Below are positions 1 to 5,280 of a DNA stretch of 64,000 nt, in pieces (within the stretch, counting starts at the first letter, position 1; each line of letters begins with the position of its first letter). A program made the translations under genes and the position numbers. The notes under the pieces are model-generated. The model saw only the letters and a program-made list of their open reading frames with translations. It was not told where the DNA came from and searched no databases. This DNA is from Chryseobacterium aquifrigidense. GTDB taxonomy: Bacteria > Bacteroidota > Bacteroidia > Flavobacteriales > Weeksellaceae. The stretch covers positions 124,001 to 188,000 of the forward strand of contig NZ_VFPD01000003.1 in the NCBI RefSeq assembly GCF_006716485.1, given 5' to 3'.

Positions 1-1
1 A

Positions 2-88
2 CTCAAATTTTTTAACCCTGATGATGCAGTAATTCTCAAAGATATCTCAAGATTCAAAACCGGAAGAAATAAAATGTTTAGAAATTAA
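2..88 (+). CDS. C-terminal end of an upstream protein (partial)
   Basis: An open frame enters from the left edge and gives 28 residues before a TAA, ending in ...SRFKTGRNKMFRN. The mixed, protein-like composition ending in basic residues suggests a true C terminus rather than chance, but 28 codons is too little to assign a family. The other two forward frames are interrupted at once. Confidence 0.4.
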   Translation, partial: LKFFNPDDAVILKDISRFKTGRNKMFRN

Positions 89-352
89 AAACTGAAAATA
101 GAATCTCCGCTACATCTAGACAATTGTTTTCCAGATTGTAGGAGTAGTTTAAGACGTCAGAAAATTATAGATTTCCAGTAGGAGATCTGCAATACATTTT
201 CTCAGATTATTCAGATTACGCAGATTTTTTATCATTAAGATCTGCTTGATTTGCAAAATCTGCGAGAGGTAAAAAAATAAAAAAAATCCTTGTGTCTAAT
301 CGCAATTTTCTTGAGATCGTTTTCGTGGTTTTGCATATTTGAAACCTTCCCG

Positions 353-405
353 AAATTGTGAAAATTATAAAATAATATCAAAAAAGATTTATCTTTGCAC
401 CAGAA
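353..405 (+). promoter_or_regulatory. Bacteroidetes-type promoter of small transcript 1
   Basis: A perfect TATCTTTG -7 element lies at 390-397, with a TTG about 32 nt upstream at 356-358. Transcription would start near 404, just before the ATG at 410, and would run to the terminator at 570-600. Confidence 0.5.
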
Positions 406-409
406 AATT

Positions 410-538
410 ATGACAATACAAAGAGCACATATCAATGCAGAACTATTCGAAAGTCCTTCTAATAAAGGATTATTCGGATATGATGAGGTGATATGGAATG
501 AGGCGAAATGTGCTGACTTTGGAAATTATTTACTATAA
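410..538 (+). CDS. Small ORF 1 (42 aa), unknown
   Basis: A 42-codon ORF starts at the first ATG after a consensus -7 element and ends about 30 nt before a strong rho-independent terminator. The whole transcript would be roughly 195 nt. The peptide (MTIQRAHINAELFESPS...) has no signal peptide, membrane segment or motif that I recognise. It may be a real small protein, or a spurious frame in a small regulatory RNA. Its position just ahead of the tRNA-like array is the main reason to record it. Confidence 0.4.
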   Translation: MTIQRAHINAELFESPSNKGLFGYDEVIWNEAKCADFGNYLL

Positions 539-569
539 ACTTGTAAAAAATTAATCAAAATACAACAGA

Positions 570-600
570 AACGCCTCGGAAAACCGAGGCGTTTTTTGTT
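570..600 (+). terminator. Rho-independent terminator
   Basis: AACGCCTCGG, an AAAA loop and CCGAGGCGTT form a perfect 10-bp stem, followed by a T-rich run. It closes small transcript 1. The stem shares the CGCCTC core with the next terminator at 1076. Confidence 0.85.
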
Positions 601-820
601 TTTTAGGTCAGAAATTATTTAGAATGAAAAAAAATAACCATAAACATGAAAAATTTTTAATAAACAATGAAACTTTAATACGATAAAATAGAGTGATAAG
701 CAACCCAGTGAGAGACAGTCATTTAGGTAATTAAGATATCTGCAAAATATTGCGGACAGAAATTCTCTATGCTGAAAATACAATATAATTATCTGATTAT
801 CAGTAATTTAATTTAAAAAT
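601..820. other. Intergenic stretch with nothing recognised
   Basis: This AT-rich stretch lies between the two small transcripts. No ORF with a start signal, tRNA fold or strong hairpin was found here. Confidence 0.5.
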
Positions 821-823
821 TTA

Positions 824-855
824 TTTGCGGATTCCAAAAATTCATATTTACTTTG
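824..855 (+). promoter_or_regulatory. Promoter of small transcript 2
   Basis: TTTG at 824-827 and a near-consensus TTACTTTG at 848-855 are spaced as in flavobacterial promoters. The -7 element is the same octamer as that of rsr (14000-14007). Confidence 0.45.
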
Positions 856-925
856 CAACCGAAAATTGAAAGCAACAGGTTTTCAGGATTCAATTAAAAA
901 TAATTTAGAAACAAACAAAAATAAA

Positions 926-1051
926 ATGAAACATTTACACAACATATTCAATCAATATTCAAGACTATTCGGACAGGAACCGACAGGTGTTGCGTGTATT
1001 CTTGAAAGTGGAATTGTGGATAAAAGGTGCTTATATACGTGGGTCAGCTAA
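926..1051 (+). CDS. Small ORF 2 (41 aa), unknown
   Basis: This ORF begins MKHLHNIFNQYSRLFGQ and ends 25 nt before the terminator at 1076. A TTG at 866 in the same frame would add 20 residues, but the ATG is preferred. No family was recognised and there is no clear similarity to small ORF 1, apart from a shared LFG tripeptide that could be chance. Promoter, short ORF, terminator and then tRNA-like array repeats the layout of transcript 1. Confidence 0.35.
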   Translation: MKHLHNIFNQYSRLFGQEPTGVACILESGIVDKRCLYTWVS

Positions 1052-1075
1052 TGATCTCTTACGTTAAAATATATG

Positions 1076-1107
1076 AAGCGCCTCCCGAAAAGAGGCGCTT
1101 TTTTTAT
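1076..1107 (+). terminator. Strong terminator hairpin abutting the tRNA-like array
   Basis: AAGCGCCTC, loop CCGAAAA and GAGGCGCTT form a perfect 9-bp stem followed by seven T. The first tRNA-like gene begins directly after the T run at 1108. Array transcription must therefore come from read-through, antitermination or a promoter that I cannot see. Confidence 0.8.
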
Positions 1108-1180
1108 GGTTTCTTTAGCTTATTTGGTAAAGCGCCGGTCTGTGGAACCGGAGAACAGGGTTCGATCCCCGGAGATACCC
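1108..1180 (+). tRNA. tRNA-His(GTG)-like
   Basis: The cloverleaf has acceptor GGTTTCT paired to AGATACC with one T/T mismatch. The anticodon stem CCGGT/ACCGG holds loop CTGTGGA (anticodon GTG), and the T arm CAGGG-TTCGATC-CCCGG has one mismatch. Discriminator C73 is the one expected of bacterial tRNA-His. CCA is not encoded. Two stem mismatches suggest a relaxed copy. Confidence 0.65.
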
Positions 1181-1189
1181 AAAGGAGAA

Positions 1190-1263
1190 AATCTCATGGC
1201 TCAATTGGATAGAGCGTCGGTTTACGACACCGAAGGTTGAAGGTTCGAGTCCTTCTGAGATTA
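1190..1263 (+). tRNA. tRNA-Arg(ACG)-like
   Basis: The seven-base-pair acceptor AATCTCA/TGAGATT is perfect. D stem GCTC/GAGC, anticodon stem TCGGT/ACCGA with loop TTACGAC (ACG), and T arm GAAGG-TTCGAGT-CCTTC are intact. Discriminator is A and no CCA is encoded. It shares its anticodon and T arms with the Ile-like copy at 1703. Confidence 0.8.
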
Positions 1264-1324
1264 CAAAGAATGTGAATTTTAAAATTAGCAAGTCAAGCAA
1301 ATTGATGATTCACAAAACCAAAAC

Positions 1325-1398
1325 AATCTCATAGCTCAAATGGTTAGAGCAGCGGTCTTTTAAACCGGGGGTTGAAAGTTCAAATCTTTCTGGGGTTA
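1325..1398 (+). tRNA. tRNA-Lys(TTT)-like
   Basis: Acceptor AATCTCA pairs with TGGGGTT using G-T pairs. The anticodon stem GCGGT/ACCGG has one G/G mismatch and loop CTTTTAA (TTT). The T arm is GAAAG-TTCAAAT-CTTTC. The 5' acceptor strand is identical to that of the Arg(ACG) copy, which suggests duplication. No CCA is encoded. Confidence 0.75.
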
Positions 1399-1405
1399 CA
1401 AAAGC

Positions 1406-1479
1406 GGTTCCGTAGCTCAGCTGGATAGAGCATGGGTTTTCTAAACCCAGGGTCAGAGGTTCGAGTCCTCTCGGAATCA
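1406..1479 (+). tRNA. tRNA-Arg(TCT)-like
   Basis: Acceptor GGTTCCG/CGGAATC contains one G-T pair. D arm GCTC/GAGC, anticodon stem TGGGT/ACCCA with loop TTTCTAA (TCT) and T arm AGAGG-TTCGAGT-CCTCT are all good. Discriminator is A, no CCA. This is one of the best-formed copies in the array. Confidence 0.85.
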
Positions 1480-1485
1480 CAAAAA

Positions 1486-1541
1486 GGTTCATGGAAAATT
1501 TCCCATCCGGCTGTCTCCCGGAAAAGAAACAGAAGTGAACC
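1486..1541 (+). ncRNA. Small structured segment between tRNA-like genes
   Basis: GGTTCA (1486-1491) pairs with TGAACC (1536-1541). Inside, ATGG/CCAT and either CCGG/CCGG or CTGT/ACAG can form short hairpins. It sits exactly where another tRNA-like unit would be expected, but has no T-loop signature. It may be a collapsed tRNA copy. Confidence 0.3.
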
Positions 1542-1547
1542 CCAAAG

Positions 1548-1619
1548 CTGGAAAGATAACGGTGGTTGTTTACCCGTCTTGGACGCGGGAGGTCGCAAGT
1601 TCGAATCTTGCTTTCCAGA
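1548..1619 (+). tRNA. tRNA-Pro(TGG)-like
   Basis: Acceptor CTGGAAA/TTTCCAG is perfect. The anticodon stem CCCGT/GCGGG has loop CTTGGAC (TGG), and the T arm is GCAAG-TTCGAAT-CTTGC. The D arm is atypical, with only a weak AAC/GTT stem. Discriminator A, no CCA. Confidence 0.75.
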
Positions 1620-1623
1620 CAAT

Positions 1624-1699
1624 TTGTTCCATTAACATAGTGGTAAGTGCATTCGGCTTGCTACTGAACGGGAAAGGGTCAATCCCCTTATGTAATAAC
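1624..1699 (+). tRNA. Degenerate tRNA-Ala(TGC)-like
   Basis: Acceptor TTGTTCC pairs imperfectly with GTAATAA. The anticodon stem TTCGG/CTGAA has loop CTTGCTA (TGC). The T arm AAGGG...CCCTT has a six-base loop, TCAATC, without the usual TTC start. I doubt that this copy can be charged or used in translation. Confidence 0.5.
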
Positions 1700-1702
1700 A
1701 AT

Positions 1703-1776
1703 GATTTCGTAGCTCAAGTGGTTAGAGTGTCGGTCTGATACACCGAAGGTTGAAGGTTCGAGTCCTTCCGGAATTA
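1703..1776 (+). tRNA. tRNA-Ile(GAT)-like
   Basis: Acceptor GATTTCG/CGGAATT uses two G-T pairs. The anticodon stem TCGGT/ACCGA has loop CTGATAC (GAT), and the T arm is GAAGG-TTCGAGT-CCTTC. From the anticodon stem to the T stem it matches the Arg(ACG) copy at 1190 except in the anticodon loop. This fits duplication with a change of anticodon. Confidence 0.75.
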
Positions 1777-1780
1777 CAAT

Positions 1781-1852
1781 GATTTTGTAGCTCAATGGCA
1801 GAGCGCCGGTCTGTTAAACCGGAAGTTGAAAGTTCGAGTCTTTCCGGAATCG
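1781..1852 (+). tRNA. tRNA-Asn(GTT)-like
   Basis: Acceptor GATTTTG/CGGAATC pairs over seven positions. The anticodon stem CCGGT/ACCGG has loop CTGTTAA (GTT). The T arm GAAAG-TTCGAGT-CTTTC and discriminator G are as expected for Asn. No CCA. Confidence 0.8.
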
Positions 1853-1878
1853 CAGGTAACTAATTGTTAATTGTTTCA

Positions 1879-1960
1879 GGAGAAAAAGTAAAAGTTTGTC
1901 GAGAGCAGAAGATCTTTACGCCAAACACGGAAAATACAGACAGGCTTTTCTTCTCTCCGG
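1879..1960 (+). ncRNA. Stem-loop RNA family, copy 1
   Basis: AAAAGTTTGTC (1890-1900) pairs fully with GACAGGCTTTT (1939-1949), and GGAGA/TCTCC may extend the stem. The apical region begins with the family signature GAGAGCAGAAGATCTTTA. Four further copies in this array keep the signature and change the stem on both sides. Confidence 0.65.
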
Positions 1961-2001
1961 ATTAATTAAAAGTTAAGAATATCATTTATAAATTTTTAGG
2001 T

Positions 2002-2064
2002 AAAATAAAGTTTGTTAAGCGCAGAAGTTCTTATATCAAACAATTTTAGACAGACTTTATTTTT
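2002..2064 (+). ncRNA. Stem-loop RNA family, copy 2
   Basis: AAAATAAAGTTTGTT (2002-2016) pairs over 15 positions with GACAGACTTTATTTT, followed by more T. The signature is TAAGCGCAGAAGTTCTTAT, the most divergent of the five. Both strands of the outer stem differ from copy 1 while pairing is kept. Confidence 0.65.
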
Positions 2065-2072
2065 TTTAATCT

Positions 2073-2154
2073 GATGGTTCGCCGAAGTGGAAGAGTCGGG
2101 GCGGTCTGCAAAACCGCTGTGTCAACTGAGTGGGTTTGAATCCCATAGCCATCT
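2073..2154 (+). tRNA. tRNA-Cys(GCA)-like with Tyr-type class II body
   Basis: Acceptor GATGGTT/AGCCATC pairs over seven positions. The anticodon stem GCGGT/ACCGC has loop CTGCAAA (GCA), and the T arm is GTGGG-TTTGAAT-CCCAT. A 12-nt variable region (TGTGTCAACTGA) and the D arm GCCGAAGT...AGTCGGGGC match the Tyr copy at 2344, not a normal short-variable tRNA-Cys. Discriminator is T, CCA absent. Confidence 0.7.
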
Positions 2155-2221
2155 CAATGTAAAAACTATAGGAGATATAAGAATCTTTTATCATCTATAG
2201 CAAAGAATATCCTTTATTAAT

Positions 2222-2290
2222 AAAAGAAAAAGGCTGTCGAGCGCAGAAGATCTTTAATCAAACATTCAATAAAGACAGACCTTTTCTTTT
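2222..2290 (+). ncRNA. Stem-loop RNA family, copy 3
   Basis: AAAAGG-CTGTC (2228-2238) pairs with GACAG-A-CCTTTT with one bulged A on the 3' strand, and a second A-rich/T-rich block extends the helix. The signature is GAGCGCAGAAGATCTTTA. Confidence 0.65.
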
Positions 2291-2343
2291 TAAAAGAAAA
2301 AAGTGAGGAATTACTTATTCATTACTAATTGCTCATAAAATCC

Positions 2344-2430
2344 GGAAGTACGCCGAAGTTGGAGAGTCGGGGCAGACTGTAAATCTGTTGCTTCATTGCT
2401 GAGTAGGTTCGAATCCTACTACTTCCACCA
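2344..2430 (+). tRNA. tRNA-Tyr(GTA) with encoded CCA
   Basis: Acceptor GGAAGTA/TACTTCC is perfect. The anticodon stem GCAGA/TCTGT has loop CTGTAAA (GTA). A class II variable region (TGCTTCATTGCTGA) precedes T arm GTAGG-TTCGAAT-CCTAC and ACCA. It is the only array member with an encoded CCA end and looks like a fully functional tRNA-Tyr. Confidence 0.9.
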
Positions 2431-2431
2431 A

Positions 2432-2502
2432 CCACTGATAATGTAATGGCAGCATGCAGGAAATGTACTCTTGTTGTTCAGGTTCGATTCCTGGTCAGTG
2501 GG
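2432..2502 (+). tRNA. tRNA-Thr(TGT)-like with aberrant anticodon loop
   Basis: Acceptor CCACTGA/TCAGTGG is perfect and T arm TCAGG-TTCGATT-CCTGG is good. The best anticodon stem is CAGGA/TCTTG with loop AATGTAC (TGT). The base at position 33, almost always U in real tRNAs, is A. The D arm is reduced. Probably not a translational tRNA. Confidence 0.55.
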
Positions 2503-2507
2503 TTAAC

Positions 2508-2579
2508 GCTCTATTCGTCTAACGGTGAGGACGCCTGCCTTTCGAGCAGAAAACAAGGGTTCGATTCCCTTATAGAGTA
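2508..2579 (+). tRNA. tRNA-Glu(TTC)-like
   Basis: Acceptor GCTCTAT/ATAGAGT has one G-T pair. The anticodon stem CCTGC/GCAGA has one mismatch and loop CTTTCGA (TTC), and the T arm is AAGGG-TTCGATT-CCCTT. The D arm GTCTAACGGTGAGGAC resembles tRNA-Glu. Discriminator A, no CCA. Confidence 0.8.
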
Positions 2580-2584
2580 CTGGA

Positions 2585-2669
2585 TGTGAATAGCTGGTCA
2601 ATATTGAATGATATTAATACCATGAAAGTTCAGATTTTTTTTAAAAAAATTGGCCAGTTACCATTCACA
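2585..2669 (+). ncRNA. Long imperfect hairpin RNA
   Basis: TGTGAAT (2585-2591) pairs with ATTCACA (2663-2669). After a small internal loop, CTGGTCAAT pairs with ATTGGCCAG over nine positions. The apical part is AT-rich and weakly structured. The architecture of a long interrupted stem with a large loop is like that of Y RNAs, but its sequence is unlike the six Y candidates near rsr. Confidence 0.4.
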
Positions 2670-2690
2670 CAAAAAAATGAAGAAAAGAGA

Positions 2691-2754
2691 AAAAGGACTG
2701 TCAAGAGCAGAAGATCTTTAGTCAATAAAAATAGACAGCCTTTTACTTTTTTTT
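2691..2754 (+). ncRNA. Stem-loop RNA family, copy 4
   Basis: AAAAGG-A-CTGTC pairs with GACAG-CCTTTT. The bulged A is now on the 5' strand, the mirror of copy 3. The signature is AAGAGCAGAAGATCTTTA, and a T-rich tail (2741-2754) could terminate transcription. Confidence 0.65.
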
Positions 2755-2773
2755 AACAAAACACATTAGGAAT

Positions 2774-2848
2774 GAGAAAGGTTTGTCAAGCGTAGAAGAT
2801 CTTTACAAATACTAGCAGGCATAATTTATAAACAGACAGAGCTTTCTC
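2774..2848 (+). ncRNA. Stem-loop RNA family, copy 5
   Basis: GAGAAAGGTTTGTC (2774-2787) pairs with GACAGAGCTTTCTC (2835-2848) with a single G/G mismatch. The signature is AAGCGTAGAAGATCTTTA. The G-C pairs in the distal stem are absent from the other copies, so the covariation is real. Confidence 0.65.
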
Positions 2849-2867
2849 AAACCTGACATTATATGAG

Positions 2868-2935
2868 TAATAAGCAATGAATAATAAGTAATAATAAAAG
2901 AGAAAATATTACTTATTACCAATTAATCATTACTT
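2868..2935. repeat. ATTACTTATT-type palindromic repeat
   Basis: AATAAGTAATA and TATTACTTATT form a perfect 11-bp inverted repeat around an AATAAAAGAGAAAATA-like centre. A second copy with a similar centre lies at 3027-3100, so the Leu-like tRNA is flanked by two copies. Confidence 0.6.
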
Positions 2936-2946
2936 ATAAAAAACCT

Positions 2947-3019
2947 GCGGGAATGGTGGAATGGCAGACACTCTTGATTTAGGATCAAGCTTTTGGGGGT
3001 TCGAATCCCTCTTTCCGTA
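2947..3019 (+). tRNA. tRNA-Leu(TAG)-like lacking the long variable arm
   Basis: Acceptor GCGGGAA/TTTCCGT pairs with two G-T pairs. The anticodon stem CTTGA/TCAAG has loop TTTAGGA (TAG), and the T arm is GGGGG-TTCGAAT-CCCTC. The D arm (TGGTGGAATGGCAGACAC) is Leu-like. The variable region is only five bases (CTTTT), whereas bacterial tRNA-Leu is class II with a long arm. Confidence 0.7.
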
Positions 3020-3026
3020 CAAAAAA

Positions 3027-3100
3027 TATAAGTAATAAATAATGAGCAATGGGTAATAATAAAAAGAGAAAATACTACTCATTACCAATTACTTACTCAT
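3027..3100. repeat. ATTACTCATT-type palindromic repeat
   Basis: This imperfect inverted repeat (AATGAGCAATGGGTAATA against TACTACTCATTACC) has the same AAAAGAGAAAATA centre as 2868-2935. Related palindromes occur at 43673-43701 and 48785-48815. Confidence 0.55.
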
Positions 3101-3102
3101 GA

Positions 3103-3176
3103 ATTACTCTGATAGTGTAATGGCAGCATCTCAGTCTCCAAAACTGATGGTATCGGTTCGAGTCCGGTTCGGAATG
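3103..3176 (+). tRNA. Degenerate tRNA-Trp(CCA)-like
   Basis: The anticodon stem TCAGT/ACTGA holds loop CTCCAAA (CCA). The T arm ATCGG-TTCGAGT-CCGGT is good and the discriminator is G as in tRNA-Trp. The acceptor ATTACTC against TCGGAAT has three mismatches, so it could not fold as a normal acceptor. Confidence 0.55.
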
Positions 3177-3253
3177 CAAAGTATGAAACCAGTAACGGGT
3201 TATCATTTATCAATTAACAATAATCATTTATCAATTTAAAATATGTAGAAAAA

Positions 3254-3739
3254 ATGGAAACGCAACAACAAACATGGCAGAATATGAATGGAAAAATTTT
3301 CCAACACTCTATCACACAGCTGGTAGAAGAAGCCATCATCCGCGAACAGGCCAACGGACACCGTCTGAAAGTATGTGTGGGATCAGACTCTCATGTATAT
3401 GGAGATGCCATCAATTATGCTACGGCAGTAGTATTTATTCGTGAGGGAAAAGGAGCGTTTACCTTTATTAGAAAAGAAAGAGAAATACAGAGTATCAGTA
3501 TCAAGGAGCGAATGCTGAATGAAGTCAACAAATCCGTTGAAATTGCATACGCGATCTGCTCTGTGTTGGATACTTATGGTGTGGAAATGGAGGTACACGC
3601 AGACATTAATACCGACCCGGATTTTAAATCCAATGTAGCATTAAAAGATGCCATGGGATATATTCTCGGAATGGGATATGTGTTTAAAGCAAAACCTTTT
3701 GCCTTCGCAAGTTCCAACTGTGCTGATATGATGGTGTAA
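3254..3739 (+). CDS. YkuK-type RNase H-fold protein (DUF458)
   Basis: This 161-residue protein resembles the YkuK/DUF458 family, which is predicted to adopt an RNase H fold. The core strand is KVCVGSDSHVYGDAINYA (residues about 40-57), whose Asp would be the first metal ligand. A second conserved acidic stretch, HADINTDPDFKSN, follows near residue 113. No signal peptide is present, so it is cytoplasmic. It is the first gene after the tRNA-like array and begins an apparent operon with the cREC and ligase genes, 35 nt upstream of the former. Nuclease activity is predicted for the family, not shown here. Confidence 0.75.
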   Translation: METQQQTWQNMNGKIFQHSITQLVEEAIIREQANGHRLKVCVGSDSHVYGDAINYATAVVFIREGKGAFTFIRKEREIQSISIKERMLNEVNKSVEIAYAICSVLDTYGVEMEVHADINTDPDFKSNVALKDAMGYILGMGYVFKAKPFAFASSNCADMMV

Positions 3740-3774
3740 AAAAGCTGGAAGCTTAATAATTATAAAATTAAATC

Positions 3775-4143
3775 ATGGAAAAAACAAAAAGATTACTATT
3801 TCTGGATGATATAAGATATCCTGTTGAGGCCTATCATTATACAAAACAGGATATTTTCCTCAGAAACGACTGGCATATCGTTCGGAACTACGAGCAGTTT
3901 GTCAACAGGATTTTGGAAAAAGGACTTCCGGAAATGATCTCTTTTGACCATGATCTTGCAGACGAGCACTATTTGAAACAGGATTCTCAGGAATTTGTTG
4001 AAAAAACAGGATACGACTGCGCCAAATGGCTGGTAGAATATTGCATGGATAATTATTTGGATCTTCCAAAATTCTATAGTCACTCCATGAATCCGGTAGG
4101 AAAGGAAAATATTCTTTCCCTTTTAAAAAACTTTAAAAACTAA
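3775..4143 (+). CDS. Cyclic-phosphate-processing receiver-like (cREC) protein
   Basis: A single 122-residue domain: LLFLDDIRYP near the N terminus, EMISFDHDLADEHY around residues 59-72, CAKWLVEY, and FYSHSMNPVGKENI near the C terminus. These blocks match the receiver-like family that comparative genomics links to RNA repair operons and predicts to act on 2',3'-cyclic phosphate ends. The DHDLAD and SHSMNP motifs carry the likely ligands. The stop codon is six bases before the RNA ligase start, so the two are surely co-transcribed. Substrate and activity are inferred from family and context. Confidence 0.75.
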   Translation: MEKTKRLLFLDDIRYPVEAYHYTKQDIFLRNDWHIVRNYEQFVNRILEKGLPEMISFDHDLADEHYLKQDSQEFVEKTGYDCAKWLVEYCMDNYLDLPKFYSHSMNPVGKENILSLLKNFKN

Positions 4144-4149
4144 AACAAA

Positions 4150-5166
4150 ATGATTTTCAAAACATATAACGCTATAGAAAATGCTTACCAGGCCCGCGTG
4201 ATCGAACAGATCAGGATGCAGGGTTTTGGGGATGAGGTTTTCATAGTGCAGGAAAAAGTTCACGGAGCTAATTTCTCTTTCTTTACCGACGGAAAGGAAA
4301 TTAAAATCGCAAAGAGAACTGCTTTCATCGAAAAAGATGAGAAATTTTTCAATGCGCATCATATTTTGGAACACTACAAAGAAAATGTAATAGAAGTGTT
4401 TCAAAAAGTGAAAGCCATTTACCCGGATGTAGAAACTGTAGTGATCTACGGTGAATTGTTCGGTGGCGGTTACAAACATAAAGAAGTAGAACCTGTAAAA
4501 GATGCTGTGAAGGTACAGAAAGGCATTGAATATGCCCCTCACAACGAATTTTACGCTTTCGATATTAAACTGAATGGGATTACCTATTTGGATACAGAAG
4601 TGGTCAATCAGATTTTTGAAGAGACAGGATTTTTCTATGCTAAAATTTTGTTTCAGGGAACCCTGGAAGAAGCTTTGAAATTCCCCAATGTTTTCAATTC
4701 ACAAATTCCGGCCTGGCTGGGATTACCAGAATTGGAGAACAATATGTGTGAAGGAACCATCGTAAAAACTTTGAAAACCAAATACTTTGGAAACGGAGCC
4801 AGAATTATTCTGAAAAATAAGAATGAAAAATGGGTCGAAAAATCCAAAATGGTTAAAAAAGAGGGTAAAACTGTTCATAAACAGGTTCATTTCGGTGAAA
4901 AAGCGCAGGAAATCTGGGAAGAAATCCAAAAGTATGCTACAGCCAACAGATTGAATAATGTGGTGAGCAAAATAGGCGAATTCGAACCTAAAATGATAGG
5001 TAAGGTGATTGGTCTTTTTTCACAGGATATTTTAGAAGACTTTCAAAAAGACTTCCCGGCAGCTTTTGCCGCGATTGAAAAAGAAGAGCAGAAAAGGATC
5101 AACAAAAAGTTGAATTCTTTAGCGATTGATTTTATAAAAGAAGAGTTGATGACTCTTAAAGTATAG
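4150..5166 (+). CDS. T4 Rnl2-type RNA ligase
   Basis: The protein has 338 residues, close to T4 Rnl2. All nucleotidyltransferase motifs can be seen. Motif I is EKVHGAN with Lys36 as the likely AMP-accepting residue. Motif Ia is AKRTAF, motif III FYAFDIKLNG near residue 138, motif IV CEGTIVKT with Glu201, and motif V IILKNKNEKW with Lys222 and Lys224. The remaining C-terminal helical part (about 235-338) fits the Rnl2 C domain that recognises nicked duplex or tRNA-like RNA. Such ligases join 3'-OH to 5'-phosphate ends, so cyclic-phosphate or 5'-OH ends need prior healing. A terminator follows directly. Confidence 0.92.
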   Translation: MIFKTYNAIENAYQARVIEQIRMQGFGDEVFIVQEKVHGANFSFFTDGKEIKIAKRTAFIEKDEKFFNAHHILEHYKENVIEVFQKVKAIYPDVETVVIYGELFGGGYKHKEVEPVKDAVKVQKGIEYAPHNEFYAFDIKLNGITYLDTEVVNQIFEETGFFYAKILFQGTLEEALKFPNVFNSQIPAWLGLPELENNMCEGTIVKTLKTKYFGNGARIILKNKNEKWVEKSKMVKKEGKTVHKQVHFGEKAQEIWEEIQKYATANRLNNVVSKIGEFEPKMIGKVIGLFSQDILEDFQKDFPAAFAAIEKEEQKRINKKLNSLAIDFIKEELMTLKV

Positions 5167-5197
5167 TTTCGGTAATTTTTTACCGGAACTTTTTTAT
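5167..5197 (+). terminator. Terminator after the RNA ligase gene
   Basis: CGGTAA and TTACCG form a stem around a T-rich loop, followed by ACTTTTTT. It separates the YkuK-cREC-ligase unit from the phosphoesterase. Confidence 0.65.
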
Positions 5198-5280
5198 GTA
5201 TAAACTTAACCATCAATATCAGAAGAACGAAAACACTTCATTGTATTAAAGAGAAATAAAACTTATGAAAGTGTGACAAT

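Noticed and set aside
235..435. 66-codon minus-strand ORF
   Set aside because: It opposes the promoter and small ORF 1, has low-complexity Phe/Lys content and no start signal.
1027..1738. Several 60-80 codon ORFs on both strands over the tRNA-like genes
   Set aside because: They overlap well-folded tRNA copies, and their peptides (for example the repeated GLEPLTLGLENPCSIQLSY kind) are translations of the T-loop and anticodon stems.
1879..2848. Could the five repeated units be a CRISPR array?
   Set aside because: Repeat distances are irregular (about 80 to 470 nt), units are separated by tRNA-like genes, stems covary, and no cas gene is present.
1108..3176. Prophage tRNA cluster
   Set aside because: No integrase, terminase, capsid or tail gene is seen in the surrounding 60 kb, and the flanking genes are RNA repair genes.
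390..3176. Retron or group II intron
   Set aside because: No reverse transcriptase is present in the window, and the structured RNAs do not show msr/msd or domain V features.
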